DNA of 64,000 nucleotides, taken from contig NZ_AP022563.1 of assembly GCF_010726645.1 (NCBI RefSeq), positions 5,146,001-5,210,000 of the forward strand, given 5' to 3'. The DNA comes from Mycolicibacterium duvalii (GTDB lineage Bacteria; Actinomycetota; Actinomycetes; Mycobacteriales; Mycobacteriaceae). A program made the position numbers and the translations under genes. How positions within the stretch are numbered: the first letter of the stretch is position 1; each line of letters begins with the position of its first letter. This document shows positions 7,131 to 15,966 of this stretch, one piece after another. The notes under the pieces are model-generated. The model worked only from the letters and a program-made list of their open reading frames with translations, had not been told where the DNA came from and made no database searches.

Positions 7131-8479
7131 GTACCGAAGCGCCTGCGCGCTCCGCCACGCAATCGCACGACACGACGGCCCGCCACGTCACCCTTGACGA
7201 TCTGCCGGTAGGCCGGGCCGACGTCGAACTCAGCTGTCCGCCCGATCGGTTGGCCACCTCCGGCGGCGTCGGCGGTCCGCGAAAAGTGCTCACCCTGGTT
7301 CGACTGCATACTCATCCGCTGGGCACGATCGTTCTCGACGCGACCAAGGGGCTCGACTGGTCGACCCACGCGCCGACGGTGTGGTCGGAGTTCCGCGAGG
7401 CCGCCAACGCCCACCTGAAGTCAGACGCGCTGCCGGCGGCGAATGAGCTCACCGACCTGGCCGCCACGCCGGCGGCGACCCCCCGTTGCATGGACCGACG
7501 CCGTGCAGTAGAGGCTGAGGCGCCGCGGATCACAGTGGTGGTTGCCACTCGCGAACGACCCCGACTCCTCCGGATCTGCCTCAACGCCCTACTCGACCTG
7601 GATTACCCGGACTACGAGATCGTCGTTGTCGACAATGCGCCGGAGACTGCAGCCACAGCGCGCCTGGTGAAGCAGCTGTACGCACCCTCGGTCCGGTACC
7701 GGCGGGAAGATCGCAAGGGACTGGCGTCGGCGCACAACCGAGGCCTGGAAACGGCGACCGGTTCGATCGTCGCTTTCGTCGACGACGATGTCGTCGTCGA
7801 CCGGAACTGGCTCAGCGCCATTGCCGAGGGCTTCCGTGCCTACCCAAATGTCGGCTGCGTCACCGGACTGATCCTGCCCGCTGAGCTGATCACTCCGGCA
7901 CAGCTGATGCTCGAGCAGCACGGTGGTTTCGACAAGGGATTCCGTCAGCGGGTCTTCGACACCAGCGACAATCGGCCCGGGGATCCGTTGTTCCCGTTCA
8001 CCGCAGGGCGGCTCGGTTCCGGCGCCAACATGGCGTTCGACACCGCTGTCCTCCGCGAGCTCGGTGGCTTCGACAGCGCCACCGGCATCGGCACATTCGC
8101 CCGGGGCGGTGACGATCTGGCCGCCTTTTTTCGTGTCGTCCTCGACCACAAGCTGGTTTATCAACCTTCGGCCGTAGTGTGGCATCGCCATCACCGCGAG
8201 ATGGCGGCGATACAGAATCAGGCGTACGGCTACGGCGTAGGTCTTGGCGCATTCCTGGCCAGCGTCATGGTCCACGAATGGCGGATGTGGCCGCAGTTGA
8301 TCGTCCGCCTTCCCCGCGGTCTCTCGTATGCCTTCAGTGCCGCGTCCGCCCGGAATCGCGGACGATATGCCGGCTGTCCGTCGGAGCTGGGCCGGCTGGA
8401 GCGGCGGGGCCTCGCATATGGTCCGGCGGCCTACGCCGTCAGCCGATGGCAGAACCGCGGCAGCGGATACTGCAGATGA
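7127..8479 (+). CDS. GT2 family glycosyltransferase with N-terminal extension
   Basis: This 450-residue protein has about 130 N-terminal residues of unrecognised sequence. A GT-A domain follows from about residue 132 (RITVVVATRERPRLLRICL), with a DDD metal-binding triad in SIVAFVDDDVVVDRNWL and an acceptor/catalytic region around GGFDSATGIGTFARGGDD. The C-terminal part (about 360-450) is basic and hydrophobic and may sit at the membrane. It overlaps both neighbours by four bases, so it is translationally coupled. It resembles the GT2 segment embedded in the giant protein encoded next (both have a 'GL.xARN/AHN.G' pattern before the DDD). Donor and acceptor are unknown. Confidence 0.85.
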   Translation: MSTEAPARSATQSHDTTARHVTLDDLPVGRADVELSCPPDRLATSGGVGGPRKVLTLVRLHTHPLGTIVLDATKGLDWSTHAPTVWSEFREAANAHLKSDALPAANELTDLAATPAATPRCMDRRRAVEAEAPRITVVVATRERPRLLRICLNALLDLDYPDYEIVVVDNAPETAATARLVKQLYAPSVRYRREDRKGLASAHNRGLETATGSIVAFVDDDVVVDRNWLSAIAEGFRAYPNVGCVTGLILPAELITPAQLMLEQHGGFDKGFRQRVFDTSDNRPGDPLFPFTAGRLGSGANMAFDTAVLRELGGFDSATGIGTFARGGDDLAAFFRVVLDHKLVYQPSAVVWHRHHREMAAIQNQAYGYGVGLGAFLASVMVHEWRMWPQLIVRLPRGLSYAFSAASARNRGRYAGCPSELGRLERRGLAYGPAAYAVSRWQNRGSGYCR

Positions 8480-11400
8480 CGACGGAAGTGGCATTGGTGG
8501 AGGGCCCGACGGACACTGCGCCGGCACCGGTACGTCGCGGTCTCAGAAGGTATTCGAGCACTCGACGGGCGGGCGACGCGATCACCGGTATCTGGAGTAA
8601 TCCCCTGCTGCGTAACGGTTATCTCCTCTCCATCAGCTCCGCCTCCGCAGCGGCGATCGGGTTCGGGTTCTGGGCGGCTGCGGCTTGGAGATATGACGCG
8701 ACCAGTGTGGGAAGCAACTCGGCAGCGATCTCGATGATGGTGTTGGTCGCCACCATCGCCCAGCTGAACCTGGCCAGCGCCATGGTGCGGTTCGTGCCGA
8801 CCGCAGGGCGCCGCACCGGTCGCTTTGTTGCGACGTCTTTCATCGTGAGCAGTTGTTTGGCTATCGCCGTCGCCACGACGGCGGTGGTCGCTGTTCGCGT
8901 ATTTGCACCCGGCACAGCGTTCCTCTCCGGAGTCGGGCCGGCTGCGCTGTTCGTCGCGGGCACTGTCGTCTACGCGTTGTTCGTCATCCAGAACGGGGTG
9001 CTGGTCGGTATTCACCGCGCGGGGTTGGTACCTGCGGTGAACGTCGCCATGGCTGTGGGCAAGCTCGGGGCAGTGGTAGCACTCGCCTCGATCCTGCCCT
9101 TCCATGGAATCTTCGCATCCTGGGTCATCGCTTTGGCGATCGTGGTGTTGGGGCTGGGCGTCTATCTGTTCGGCTGGGCGATCCCGAAGCACCAGGCGTG
9201 CAATCAGATCGACAATCTCCCTCCGGCACGACATATCCGCCGATTTGTCGCGTTCGACTACGCCGGCTCCATCTCCTCTATCGGGTCCATCGATTTGATG
9301 CCCCTCATGGTCGTTGCGGTGCTCGGTGCCGCGCCCAATGCGTACTTCGCGATTGCATGGGTGATCGCCTACAGCCTGCACCTGGTCAATGCGAACATGG
9401 GCACCTCGCTGGTGGCCGAGAGCGCGGGCAACCTGAATCGACTCCCGGATAGCGTCCGTCACGTTCTTATTCACACATCGAAGGTTCTGGTACCGGCGGT
9501 GGTTGCAACGATTATCACTGCGCCACTGTTGCTTTCGATTTTCGGTCCCGATTACCGGGCTGCCACTGTGACGCTGCAACTGCTCGCGTTGGCGGCGATA
9601 CCGAACCTGGTCGTTGCGACCGCTGTGAGTTCGGCCCGCGCGCAGCGCCGCCTTGGGTTCCTGTTGTCGATCCAGCTCACCCAGTGTGTCGTCGTCCTGA
9701 GCCTGACCTGGATACTGTTGCACACACTCGGCCTGACGGGGGCAGGTCTTGCCTGGCTGATCTCCCAGACAACGATGGCGGCCGGCCTTCTGACGTGGCG
9801 CCGCGGGTGGATGCTCGGCCGCCACTTCGTATCACCCGAATTGCCACGTCGTCGAGCGCGGCTGGCGGTACCAGCAACCTGGTTGCTCATTCTCCTGCGT
9901 TTGCTCACAAAGCTCCGGCTCCGTACCGCAGCCGACGGCTGGGTGTCTCGACTGCGCGGGCGTCAATCGGTCGGCCCCATCCCCGCCGCGGTTTGGGCGG
10001 AGGTCGCCGGAGCCGGCTGCCCGGGCGTGCAGCAAAGCGCGACGGTGGAGGCCGTACCGACCGTCAGCGACGTCGCGGTCGGGCTGCTGCGTTCGCGTGA
10101 CGGGCAGCCGTGTGCGGTTGTCAAGGTCGCTCGCGGGCCACTGGGGGCACGGGAGCTGCACACCCAGCGATTGGTGCTCGACCAGTTCGCAACCGACCCG
10201 CGATTGACGTGTCTCCAGCACAGTCTTCCCCGTGTTCTCACGTATCACGAAGGCGGTCACGAGGCGATCTCCGTCGAAACATTCTGCCCCGGAGACACAC
10301 TCGCGAGCCTTCTGCGCCAGGAGCCCGAGCAGGTGGAACGGCTGGCCACCGAGGCTCTCCAAGCCATCGCGCTTCTTCACGTCAACACCGGCAGGGTCAC
10401 CCGTGTCGAGCACACCCATCTACACCGCTGGGTGGGGGAGCCATTGACGTTGCTTGCCGGTATGTGCCACAAGATGGACCCGCGCATGCTCCCAGCGGTT
10501 GATCACGTCGGTGAGATCCTCTCGGGCGCACTCATGCAGCGAAAGATGCTGGTGAGTTGGACGCACGGCGACTTCACGCCCGACAACATCACCTTCGACG
10601 GCGTCAACGGACCTGTCAGGGGCATAGTCGACTGGGGCGGAGCACGCCCCAACCAGTTGGCGATGCTGGATGGATACCTTCTGACCCTGAGCATCAGTCG
10701 GCTGATGGAGGCGAGCGAACTCGGAGTGGTGGTCCGGCGCAGGTTGCGTGCCGGCGGGCTCGTCTTGAGGGAGCGCCGACCGCTGCGCGCGGTGTACCAC
10801 TCGGCAGAGTCCGGCACCCCCGATTGTGATCGCCTGGACGAGAGGTCTGCGATCTTGCTGGCGTGGCTTCATCATGCGGCGGACATCTGGCGCAAATGCG
10901 GTAGTTACCAGGGTCATCGAGTGTGGTGGGCTGCGAACATCGCTCCGGTGCTGAGGGCAGTGAACAACCTGACGCTCTCCGACGGGGTGATGGCCCGGCT
11001 ACAGATCCGGCGCTGGGGATCCAGCAGGCCGTCGGGTCCTCGCGCCGCGATAACCCAACGAAGTGGTCCGACGGTCGCGGTCGTGATTTGCGCATACACC
11101 GAGGACCGCTGGGCTCTTCTGTCTGCCGCGATCAGATCGGTGCGCAACCAGTCGGTGCGGCCCGACGAGATCCTACTCGTCGTCGACCACTGCCCTGAAC
11201 TTCTCGCGAGGGCCGGTCGAGAGTTCCCGGGCGTGCGGGTTCTGGCGAATGCGTATCGTCAGGGTCTGTCCGGTGCCCGCAACACCGGTGTCGACGCGGC
11301 AAGGTCCGACGTGGTGGCATTCCTTGACGACGACGCTGTGGCCGCCCACAACTGGGTCGCGGCTCTTGTGGCACCGTACTCAGATCCTTCGGTACTAGGT

Positions 11401-13728
11401 GTCGGCGGCCGCGTGTGTGCCAATTGGCATGGGGGGCGGCCCAGTTGGTTTCCGCCCGAGTTCGACTGGGTGGTGGGCTGCAGCTACCTGGGGCTGCCGA
11501 CCGAGCGAGCCCCGATCCGGAACTTCATCGGCGCGAACATGTCTCTCCGGCGGAGCGTCCTAATCGAGTCCGGTGGTTTCGACACCACATTGGGCCGAGT
11601 GGGGGCGCGTCCGGTCGGGTGCGAAGAGACTGAATTGTGCATCCGGGTCCAGCGACAACATCCCGAGGGCACCCACGTGTACGAACCGTCGGCCGAGGTC
11701 CTGCACTCGGTGCCGAGGGCCCGGGGGACGTGGTCGTACTACAGGTCCCGGTGTTACGCGGAGGGGCTCTCCAAGGCGCGGGTAAGCCGTCTGGAGTCAC
11801 CGGCACGCGCGTTGGCAACAGAGCGCAGCTACCTGATGCGTACGATTCCGCGCGGCATCGCCTGCAACCTGGGCCGCGCGATGAGGGGCGAAGTCGCCGC
11901 GTTCGTGGCCGCGATCGCGATGGCGATCGGCGTGATGATCACTGCGCTCGGTTACACGGTTGGACGCGTACGTACCGTCGGGGCTGACGCGGGTCCACGT
12001 CGGATAGGCCTCGCGCACAACACTGTAGCTCAGGCCGCCGCTGCCGGTGTGCCATTCGCGGTTGGCTGTTGGTTGATCTCTCTTCCCCGCATACGCTTGG
12101 ATCTGATCGGCGACTTCGGGCTTCTCCCGCTGCTGCCGTTGACGTTCTGGGTGGCGCTGGCGACCGCTGTCATCGGGTGCGCCGTGTTGATCCTCCAGGG
12201 CGGGACGCGCCACTGGTTGTTGGGTGCGTATCTGATCACGCTGATCGTCTTCCTGCATGCCACTCCCAGCGCTCTCTACGGCACTCTGCGCTACTCGTGG
12301 GCCTGGAAGCACGTCGGAGTTGTGGACTTCTTCCTGCGGCACCACGGGATCGACGACTCCATCAGGGAATTGGGTGTTTACCAGCGTTGGCCGGGATTCT
12401 TCACCTTGAACGCAACAATGGCGCAGTCGGCCGGGCTGTCCACGGTGCTGGACTATGCACCGTGGGCCCCTGTGGTGTTCAATATTCTGTTCTTGGGTCC
12501 GCTGTACCTCATCTACCGCGCATTCACCAACGACTCTCGGTTGGTCTGGGCCGGCCTGGTGGTGTTCGTCCTTGGCTGCTGGGTCGGACAGGACTACTTC
12601 GCGCCGCAGCCCACGGCGTTCTTCCTGATGCTGACGATCATCGCCGTGTGTGTGCGGTACCGGACGCCGCGTCCCCGCGGCCCATCGCCAGACCGATATC
12701 GCGATATCACCGTGAGTGCGGCGATCCTACTGATGGTCGGCGCCATCGCATGCACCCACCAGTTGACGCCCCTGATGGTGGTCTTCGCTCTGGTGGCGCT
12801 GGCGTTCTGCCGGTACAGGGTTCGATGGCTGCTGCCGGCCGCATTGCTGATCGCCCTCGGATGGGATGTCGTTTTCGCCTGGCCGTGGATCTCGGGGAAC
12901 ATCCGTAGCGTCGTCGAGTCCATCGGCGCACCGGGCGCCAACGCGAAATCCGGCTTCATCAACCTGTCCGCAGCGTCACCCAGCCAGGTGGTGGTCGCGC
13001 AGATCGACCGCGCACACAGTGCCGCGATCGGCCTTCTGGCGATTCTCGGCTTCGCGCGGCGCTTCCGGAACCACCGCGAGTCGGTACTGGTGCTTCTCGC
13101 GTTGGCTCCGATACCGATGTTCCTGCTCAATGACTATGGCGGCGAGATGATCTTCCGCGTCTATCTTTTCGCGATGCCGTTCCTGGCGTTCTACGCCGCC
13201 GCGGCGTTCTTCCCCACGGAACGAAACGGCCGGTCTGCAGGGACGAGGTTGGCTCTGCCGATCATGGCGCTCGTTCTCATCCCGGGTTTCCTGTTCAGTT
13301 ACTACGGCAAGGAAGAGGCCAACTACTTCAGCCACCGCGAGGTCGAGGCGTCGCGGTTCGTTTATGGGACTGCTCCGCGGGGATCATTGATCATCGGCGA
13401 AACCAGCGACTTTCCCTGGGCATTCATGAACTACGAATACTACGACTACATGCGCTTCGCGCTGTTCGAACCGGACGACCGTCAGGCGATCATCGACAAT
13501 CCGGTCGAGTTGTTCGGTGACATGATGTCCCGCCACCACCATGCGTACCTGCTGATCACCCGCAGTCAGATCGCGGACACCGAGATGATCGGCGCGATGC
13601 CGCCCGGAAGCATCGACGCGATCGAACGCGAACTGGAGCAATCACCGCAGTTCAGTGTCATCTTCCGCAATCAGGATGCCGTAGTCATCACTTACGCGCA
13701 GCCTCAGTCCACAGAGGAGTCGGTGTGA
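8476..13728 (+). CDS. Giant 1750-residue glycan assembly protein: flippase-like, APH-like kinase, GT2, and polytopic GT-C/polymerase-like parts
   Basis: One uninterrupted frame starts at an ATG overlapping the previous stop. Residues about 35-450 are polytopic and resemble MOP-type polysaccharide flippases. Residues about 530-830 form an aminoglycoside-phosphotransferase/kinase-like domain with catalytic-loop HGDFTPDN (H697, D699) and metal-binding VDWGG (D719). Residues about 865-1130 are a GT2 domain (VAVVICAYTEDRW, DDD at 951-953, and GCEETELCIRVQ). Residues about 1140-1700 are again polytopic, like GT-C transferases or O-antigen polymerases, followed by a soluble tail. These functions are normally on separate proteins. 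The natural reading is coupled export, synthesis and polymerisation of a glycan, with the kinase perhaps acting on a polyprenol or sugar. I know of no named protein with this architecture. Domain limits are estimates. Confidence 0.8.
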   Translation: MTTEVALVEGPTDTAPAPVRRGLRRYSSTRRAGDAITGIWSNPLLRNGYLLSISSASAAAIGFGFWAAAAWRYDATSVGSNSAAISMMVLVATIAQLNLASAMVRFVPTAGRRTGRFVATSFIVSSCLAIAVATTAVVAVRVFAPGTAFLSGVGPAALFVAGTVVYALFVIQNGVLVGIHRAGLVPAVNVAMAVGKLGAVVALASILPFHGIFASWVIALAIVVLGLGVYLFGWAIPKHQACNQIDNLPPARHIRRFVAFDYAGSISSIGSIDLMPLMVVAVLGAAPNAYFAIAWVIAYSLHLVNANMGTSLVAESAGNLNRLPDSVRHVLIHTSKVLVPAVVATIITAPLLLSIFGPDYRAATVTLQLLALAAIPNLVVATAVSSARAQRRLGFLLSIQLTQCVVVLSLTWILLHTLGLTGAGLAWLISQTTMAAGLLTWRRGWMLGRHFVSPELPRRRARLAVPATWLLILLRLLTKLRLRTAADGWVSRLRGRQSVGPIPAAVWAEVAGAGCPGVQQSATVEAVPTVSDVAVGLLRSRDGQPCAVVKVARGPLGARELHTQRLVLDQFATDPRLTCLQHSLPRVLTYHEGGHEAISVETFCPGDTLASLLRQEPEQVERLATEALQAIALLHVNTGRVTRVEHTHLHRWVGEPLTLLAGMCHKMDPRMLPAVDHVGEILSGALMQRKMLVSWTHGDFTPDNITFDGVNGPVRGIVDWGGARPNQLAMLDGYLLTLSISRLMEASELGVVVRRRLRAGGLVLRERRPLRAVYHSAESGTPDCDRLDERSAILLAWLHHAADIWRKCGSYQGHRVWWAANIAPVLRAVNNLTLSDGVMARLQIRRWGSSRPSGPRAAITQRSGPTVAVVICAYTEDRWALLSAAIRSVRNQSVRPDEILLVVDHCPELLARAGREFPGVRVLANAYRQGLSGARNTGVDAARSDVVAFLDDDAVAAHNWVAALVAPYSDPSVLGVGGRVCANWHGGRPSWFPPEFDWVVGCSYLGLPTERAPIRNFIGANMSLRRSVLIESGGFDTTLGRVGARPVGCEETELCIRVQRQHPEGTHVYEPSAEVLHSVPRARGTWSYYRSRCYAEGLSKARVSRLESPARALATERSYLMRTIPRGIACNLGRAMRGEVAAFVAAIAMAIGVMITALGYTVGRVRTVGADAGPRRIGLAHNTVAQAAAAGVPFAVGCWLISLPRIRLDLIGDFGLLPLLPLTFWVALATAVIGCAVLILQGGTRHWLLGAYLITLIVFLHATPSALYGTLRYSWAWKHVGVVDFFLRHHGIDDSIRELGVYQRWPGFFTLNATMAQSAGLSTVLDYAPWAPVVFNILFLGPLYLIYRAFTNDSRLVWAGLVVFVLGCWVGQDYFAPQPTAFFLMLTIIAVCVRYRTPRPRGPSPDRYRDITVSAAILLMVGAIACTHQLTPLMVVFALVALAFCRYRVRWLLPAALLIALGWDVVFAWPWISGNIRSVVESIGAPGANAKSGFINLSAASPSQVVVAQIDRAHSAAIGLLAILGFARRFRNHRESVLVLLALAPIPMFLLNDYGGEMIFRVYLFAMPFLAFYAAAAFFPTERNGRSAGTRLALPIMALVLIPGFLFSYYGKEEANYFSHREVEASRFVYGTAPRGSLIIGETSDFPWAFMNYEYYDYMRFALFEPDDRQAIIDNPVELFGDMMSRHHHAYLLITRSQIADTEMIGAMPPGSIDAIERELEQSPQFSVIFRNQDAVVITYAQPQSTEESV

Positions 13729-14117
13729 TCGAGATTCGTGACCTGGCCCAGATCCCGCCGCTGTACTGGATTCTCGCCGCAGCCGGATGGGTTGCCCTGG
13801 CGGCCACCTGGCTGCCCGAGGGTACACCGTTACGGGTTCTCGTCGTTTACGTCTTCGTCTTGTTCGGCCCGGGGCTGGCGTTATCAGCGGCGATCGCGAC
13901 TGATCAGGTCGAGCGGTGGGTGTTCGCAGTCGCGCTGAGTGCATCGCTGGCGATCGGCATCAGCGTGCTGATGACGGCGCTGCGCAACGATTCCATGGCA
14001 CATCGTATTGCCTTGCTGGCCACTGTTACCACCGTCGCTGCCGTGACCTTCGGGCTGCGCGAAGCGCGGGCCAGATGCGATACCGCGGGTGACGAGCCGG
14101 AACGGAACATGACATGA
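13725..14117 (+). CDS. Small integral membrane protein of the glycan operon
   Basis: This 130-residue protein is not recognised. It starts at a GTG overlapping the stop of the giant protein and its own stop overlaps the deacetylase start, so it is coupled to both. Three or four hydrophobic stretches are visible: about 13-30 (PLYWILAAAGWVALAATWL), 37-57, 66-84 and 93-108. The last 20 residues are charged and soluble. It could be an accessory subunit of the membrane assembly complex. No enzymatic motif is seen. Confidence 0.7.
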   Translation: MIEIRDLAQIPPLYWILAAAGWVALAATWLPEGTPLRVLVVYVFVLFGPGLALSAAIATDQVERWVFAVALSASLAIGISVLMTALRNDSMAHRIALLATVTTVAAVTFGLREARARCDTAGDEPERNMT

Positions 14118-14980
14118 GAGTGATCCCAGTATTGCTCTACCACGCGGTCACCGACGATCCCGCCGGTTGGCTCGCGCCGTTCACGGTGACACCGAAGACC
14201 TTCGCGCGACACGTCGACATCATCATGGGCAGTGGCCGTACGGCCATCACTGTGACCGAGCTGTGCTCGGGGTTGGCGGGCAGGACGGCACTGCCGTCCC
14301 GGCCGGTGGTCATCACCTTCGACGATGGGTTCGCCGACTTCTTCAGTGCGGCCCAATACCTCGCGTCGCACAGACTTCCCAGCACCCTGTACGTGTGCAC
14401 CGGCGGGCTGCGGGGCCGTGGACCGCGCCCCGTAGACCTGGCGTTGCCGCCTGCGGACATGCTCGACTGGTCCCAGCTCGCCGAACTCGGCGACCTCGGT
14501 GTCGAGGTGGGCGCACACACCCATCACCACCCGCAACTCGACCTGATGCGCGAAGAGGCAGCGGTGGACGAGATCCGGCGCAGCAAGGCATCCCTCGAGG
14601 ATTCTCTCGGGTTCGAAGTGCCGAGCTTTGCTTACCCGCACGGTTTTCATTCGGGCGCCACCCGGCGCGCCGTGGCAGCGGCTGGTCACACATCGGCGGC
14701 CGCCGTGATGGATGCGCTCTGTCCTGACCGTGCCGACGTCTATGCGCTGCCCCGCTTGACCGTCCGCGCCACCACGTCCAGCGCCCGGTTGGCGCAATGG
14801 CTGACGGGTGGTGGAGCCCGCACGGCACCGGACGGCGAACGACTTCGCACAGGTGCATGGCGGATGTACCGACGGCTTCGCGGTGCCCGGTCGACTCGGG
14901 GGGTGTTTGTGACAGGCAACAAACCGGCTTACCACATGTCGGAGCCCGAGACCCATCCATCAACGAAAGGAAAGTCCTAA
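14114..14980 (+). CDS. Polysaccharide deacetylase (CE4/NodB domain)
   Basis: This 288-residue protein has the CE4 signature. TFDDG carries D70 and D71 (base and metal ligand), HTHHH carries the metal ligands H135 and H139, and FAYPHG supplies the third motif. CE4 enzymes remove N-acetyl groups from GlcNAc- or GalNAc-containing polymers. No cleavable signal peptide is evident, so it may act in the cytosol or via membrane partners. It lies between the small membrane protein (ATGA overlap) and an epimerase (one-base overlap). Together with GlmS this points to an N-acetylhexosamine residue that is later de-N-acetylated. The exact substrate is inferred. Confidence 0.87.
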   Translation: MRVIPVLLYHAVTDDPAGWLAPFTVTPKTFARHVDIIMGSGRTAITVTELCSGLAGRTALPSRPVVITFDDGFADFFSAAQYLASHRLPSTLYVCTGGLRGRGPRPVDLALPPADMLDWSQLAELGDLGVEVGAHTHHHPQLDLMREEAAVDEIRRSKASLEDSLGFEVPSFAYPHGFHSGATRRAVAAAGHTSAAAVMDALCPDRADVYALPRLTVRATTSSARLAQWLTGGGARTAPDGERLRTGAWRMYRRLRGARSTRGVFVTGNKPAYHMSEPETHPSTKGKS

Positions 14981-15963
14981 TGCGCACATTCGTCACCGGG
15001 GCAGCGGGGTTCATCGGCTCGACGCTGGTCGACCGCCTGCTGGCCGACGGGCACCAGGTGATCGGGCTGGACAACCTCAGCACCGGTCGTGCCGAGAACC
15101 TCAAGCAGGCATTTCTCCAATACGGACCGGACGGGCGCTTCACGTTCATCCGCGCAGATCTACTGGGACCCGAACTCACAAGCATCGTCGCCGCAAACCG
15201 CCCCGACGTTGTTTTCCACCTGGCGGCACAGGCCAGTCTGCCGGCGTCGATTGCGGACCCCCAACGCGACGCGGCCATCAACGTGCTCGGCACGATAAGC
15301 CTCCTCGAGGCGTGCAGGAGGGCGGACGTCGACAGGTTCATCTACGCGGCGTCCGGCGGGTCCCGATACGGGGCTCCGCAAAGGCTGCCGGTCACCGAGA
15401 CCTGCCCGGTCGATCCGCTCTCACCATATGCGGCCGCGAAGGTGGCCGGGGAACTGTACGCGGGTGCCTATGCCGCGATGTACGGGGTACGGCCCATCAG
15501 CCTGGGCCTTGCGAATGTGTATGGCCCCCGCCAGCATCCACACGGCGAAGCGGGCGTCATCGCCATCTTCTGCCACGCGCTGATGAATCGGTTGGCGACG
15601 ACGATCTACGGAGACGGAGAGTCCACCCGGGATTACGTGTTCGTCGCCGATGTCGCCGACGCCTTCATTCGGGCCGCCACCACTGATCACGTGGTCGCGG
15701 GCGTCTTCAACGTGGGTACCGGGCTGCAGACAACGGTGAACGAAGTGCACCGATTGATCGCAGATGCGACCGGCAACGCGGACCCGCCTCGTTATGCTGC
15801 GGCCCGTAGCGGGGAGGTCCGAGCGAGCGCATTGGACATCACCAAGTGCAGATCGACGCTGGATTGGCATCCGACTGTCCCGCTAGCGGAAGGTATCGAG
15901 AGAACGATCGATTGGCTGCGGGCTGAGTCGCACATCGAGTCGCCTGTGTTGCAGGCCTTCTGA
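14980..15963 (+). CDS. NAD-dependent sugar epimerase/dehydratase (GalE-like extended SDR)
   Basis: The 327-residue protein begins with a Rossmann motif TGAAGFIGS. The catalytic Tyr150 and Lys154 lie in SPYAAAK, with the usual upstream SGG stretch (AASGGSRYG). The body (NVYGPRQHPHGEAGVIAIFC, YGDGESTRDYVFVADVADAF) is typical of UDP-hexose 4-epimerases and relatives. It probably interconverts UDP-Glc/Gal or UDP-GlcNAc/GalNAc for this glycan; the latter would fit the GlmS paralogue. The ATG shares one base with the preceding TAA and has AGGAAAG upstream. Substrate specificity cannot be read with confidence. Confidence 0.85.
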   Translation: MRTFVTGAAGFIGSTLVDRLLADGHQVIGLDNLSTGRAENLKQAFLQYGPDGRFTFIRADLLGPELTSIVAANRPDVVFHLAAQASLPASIADPQRDAAINVLGTISLLEACRRADVDRFIYAASGGSRYGAPQRLPVTETCPVDPLSPYAAAKVAGELYAGAYAAMYGVRPISLGLANVYGPRQHPHGEAGVIAIFCHALMNRLATTIYGDGESTRDYVFVADVADAFIRAATTDHVVAGVFNVGTGLQTTVNEVHRLIADATGNADPPRYAAARSGEVRASALDITKCRSTLDWHPTVPLAEGIERTIDWLRAESHIESPVLQAF

Positions 15964-15966
15964 GGT

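Noticed and set aside
8179..8475. N-terminal extension of the giant protein
   Set aside because: The frame is open but lies inside the previous glycosyltransferase gene in another frame; the ATG at 8476 in an ATGA overlap fits the operon pattern.
8431..9825. 464-codon minus-strand frame
   Set aside because: It is antisense to the flippase-like part of the giant protein and has charged low-complexity sequence with no family.
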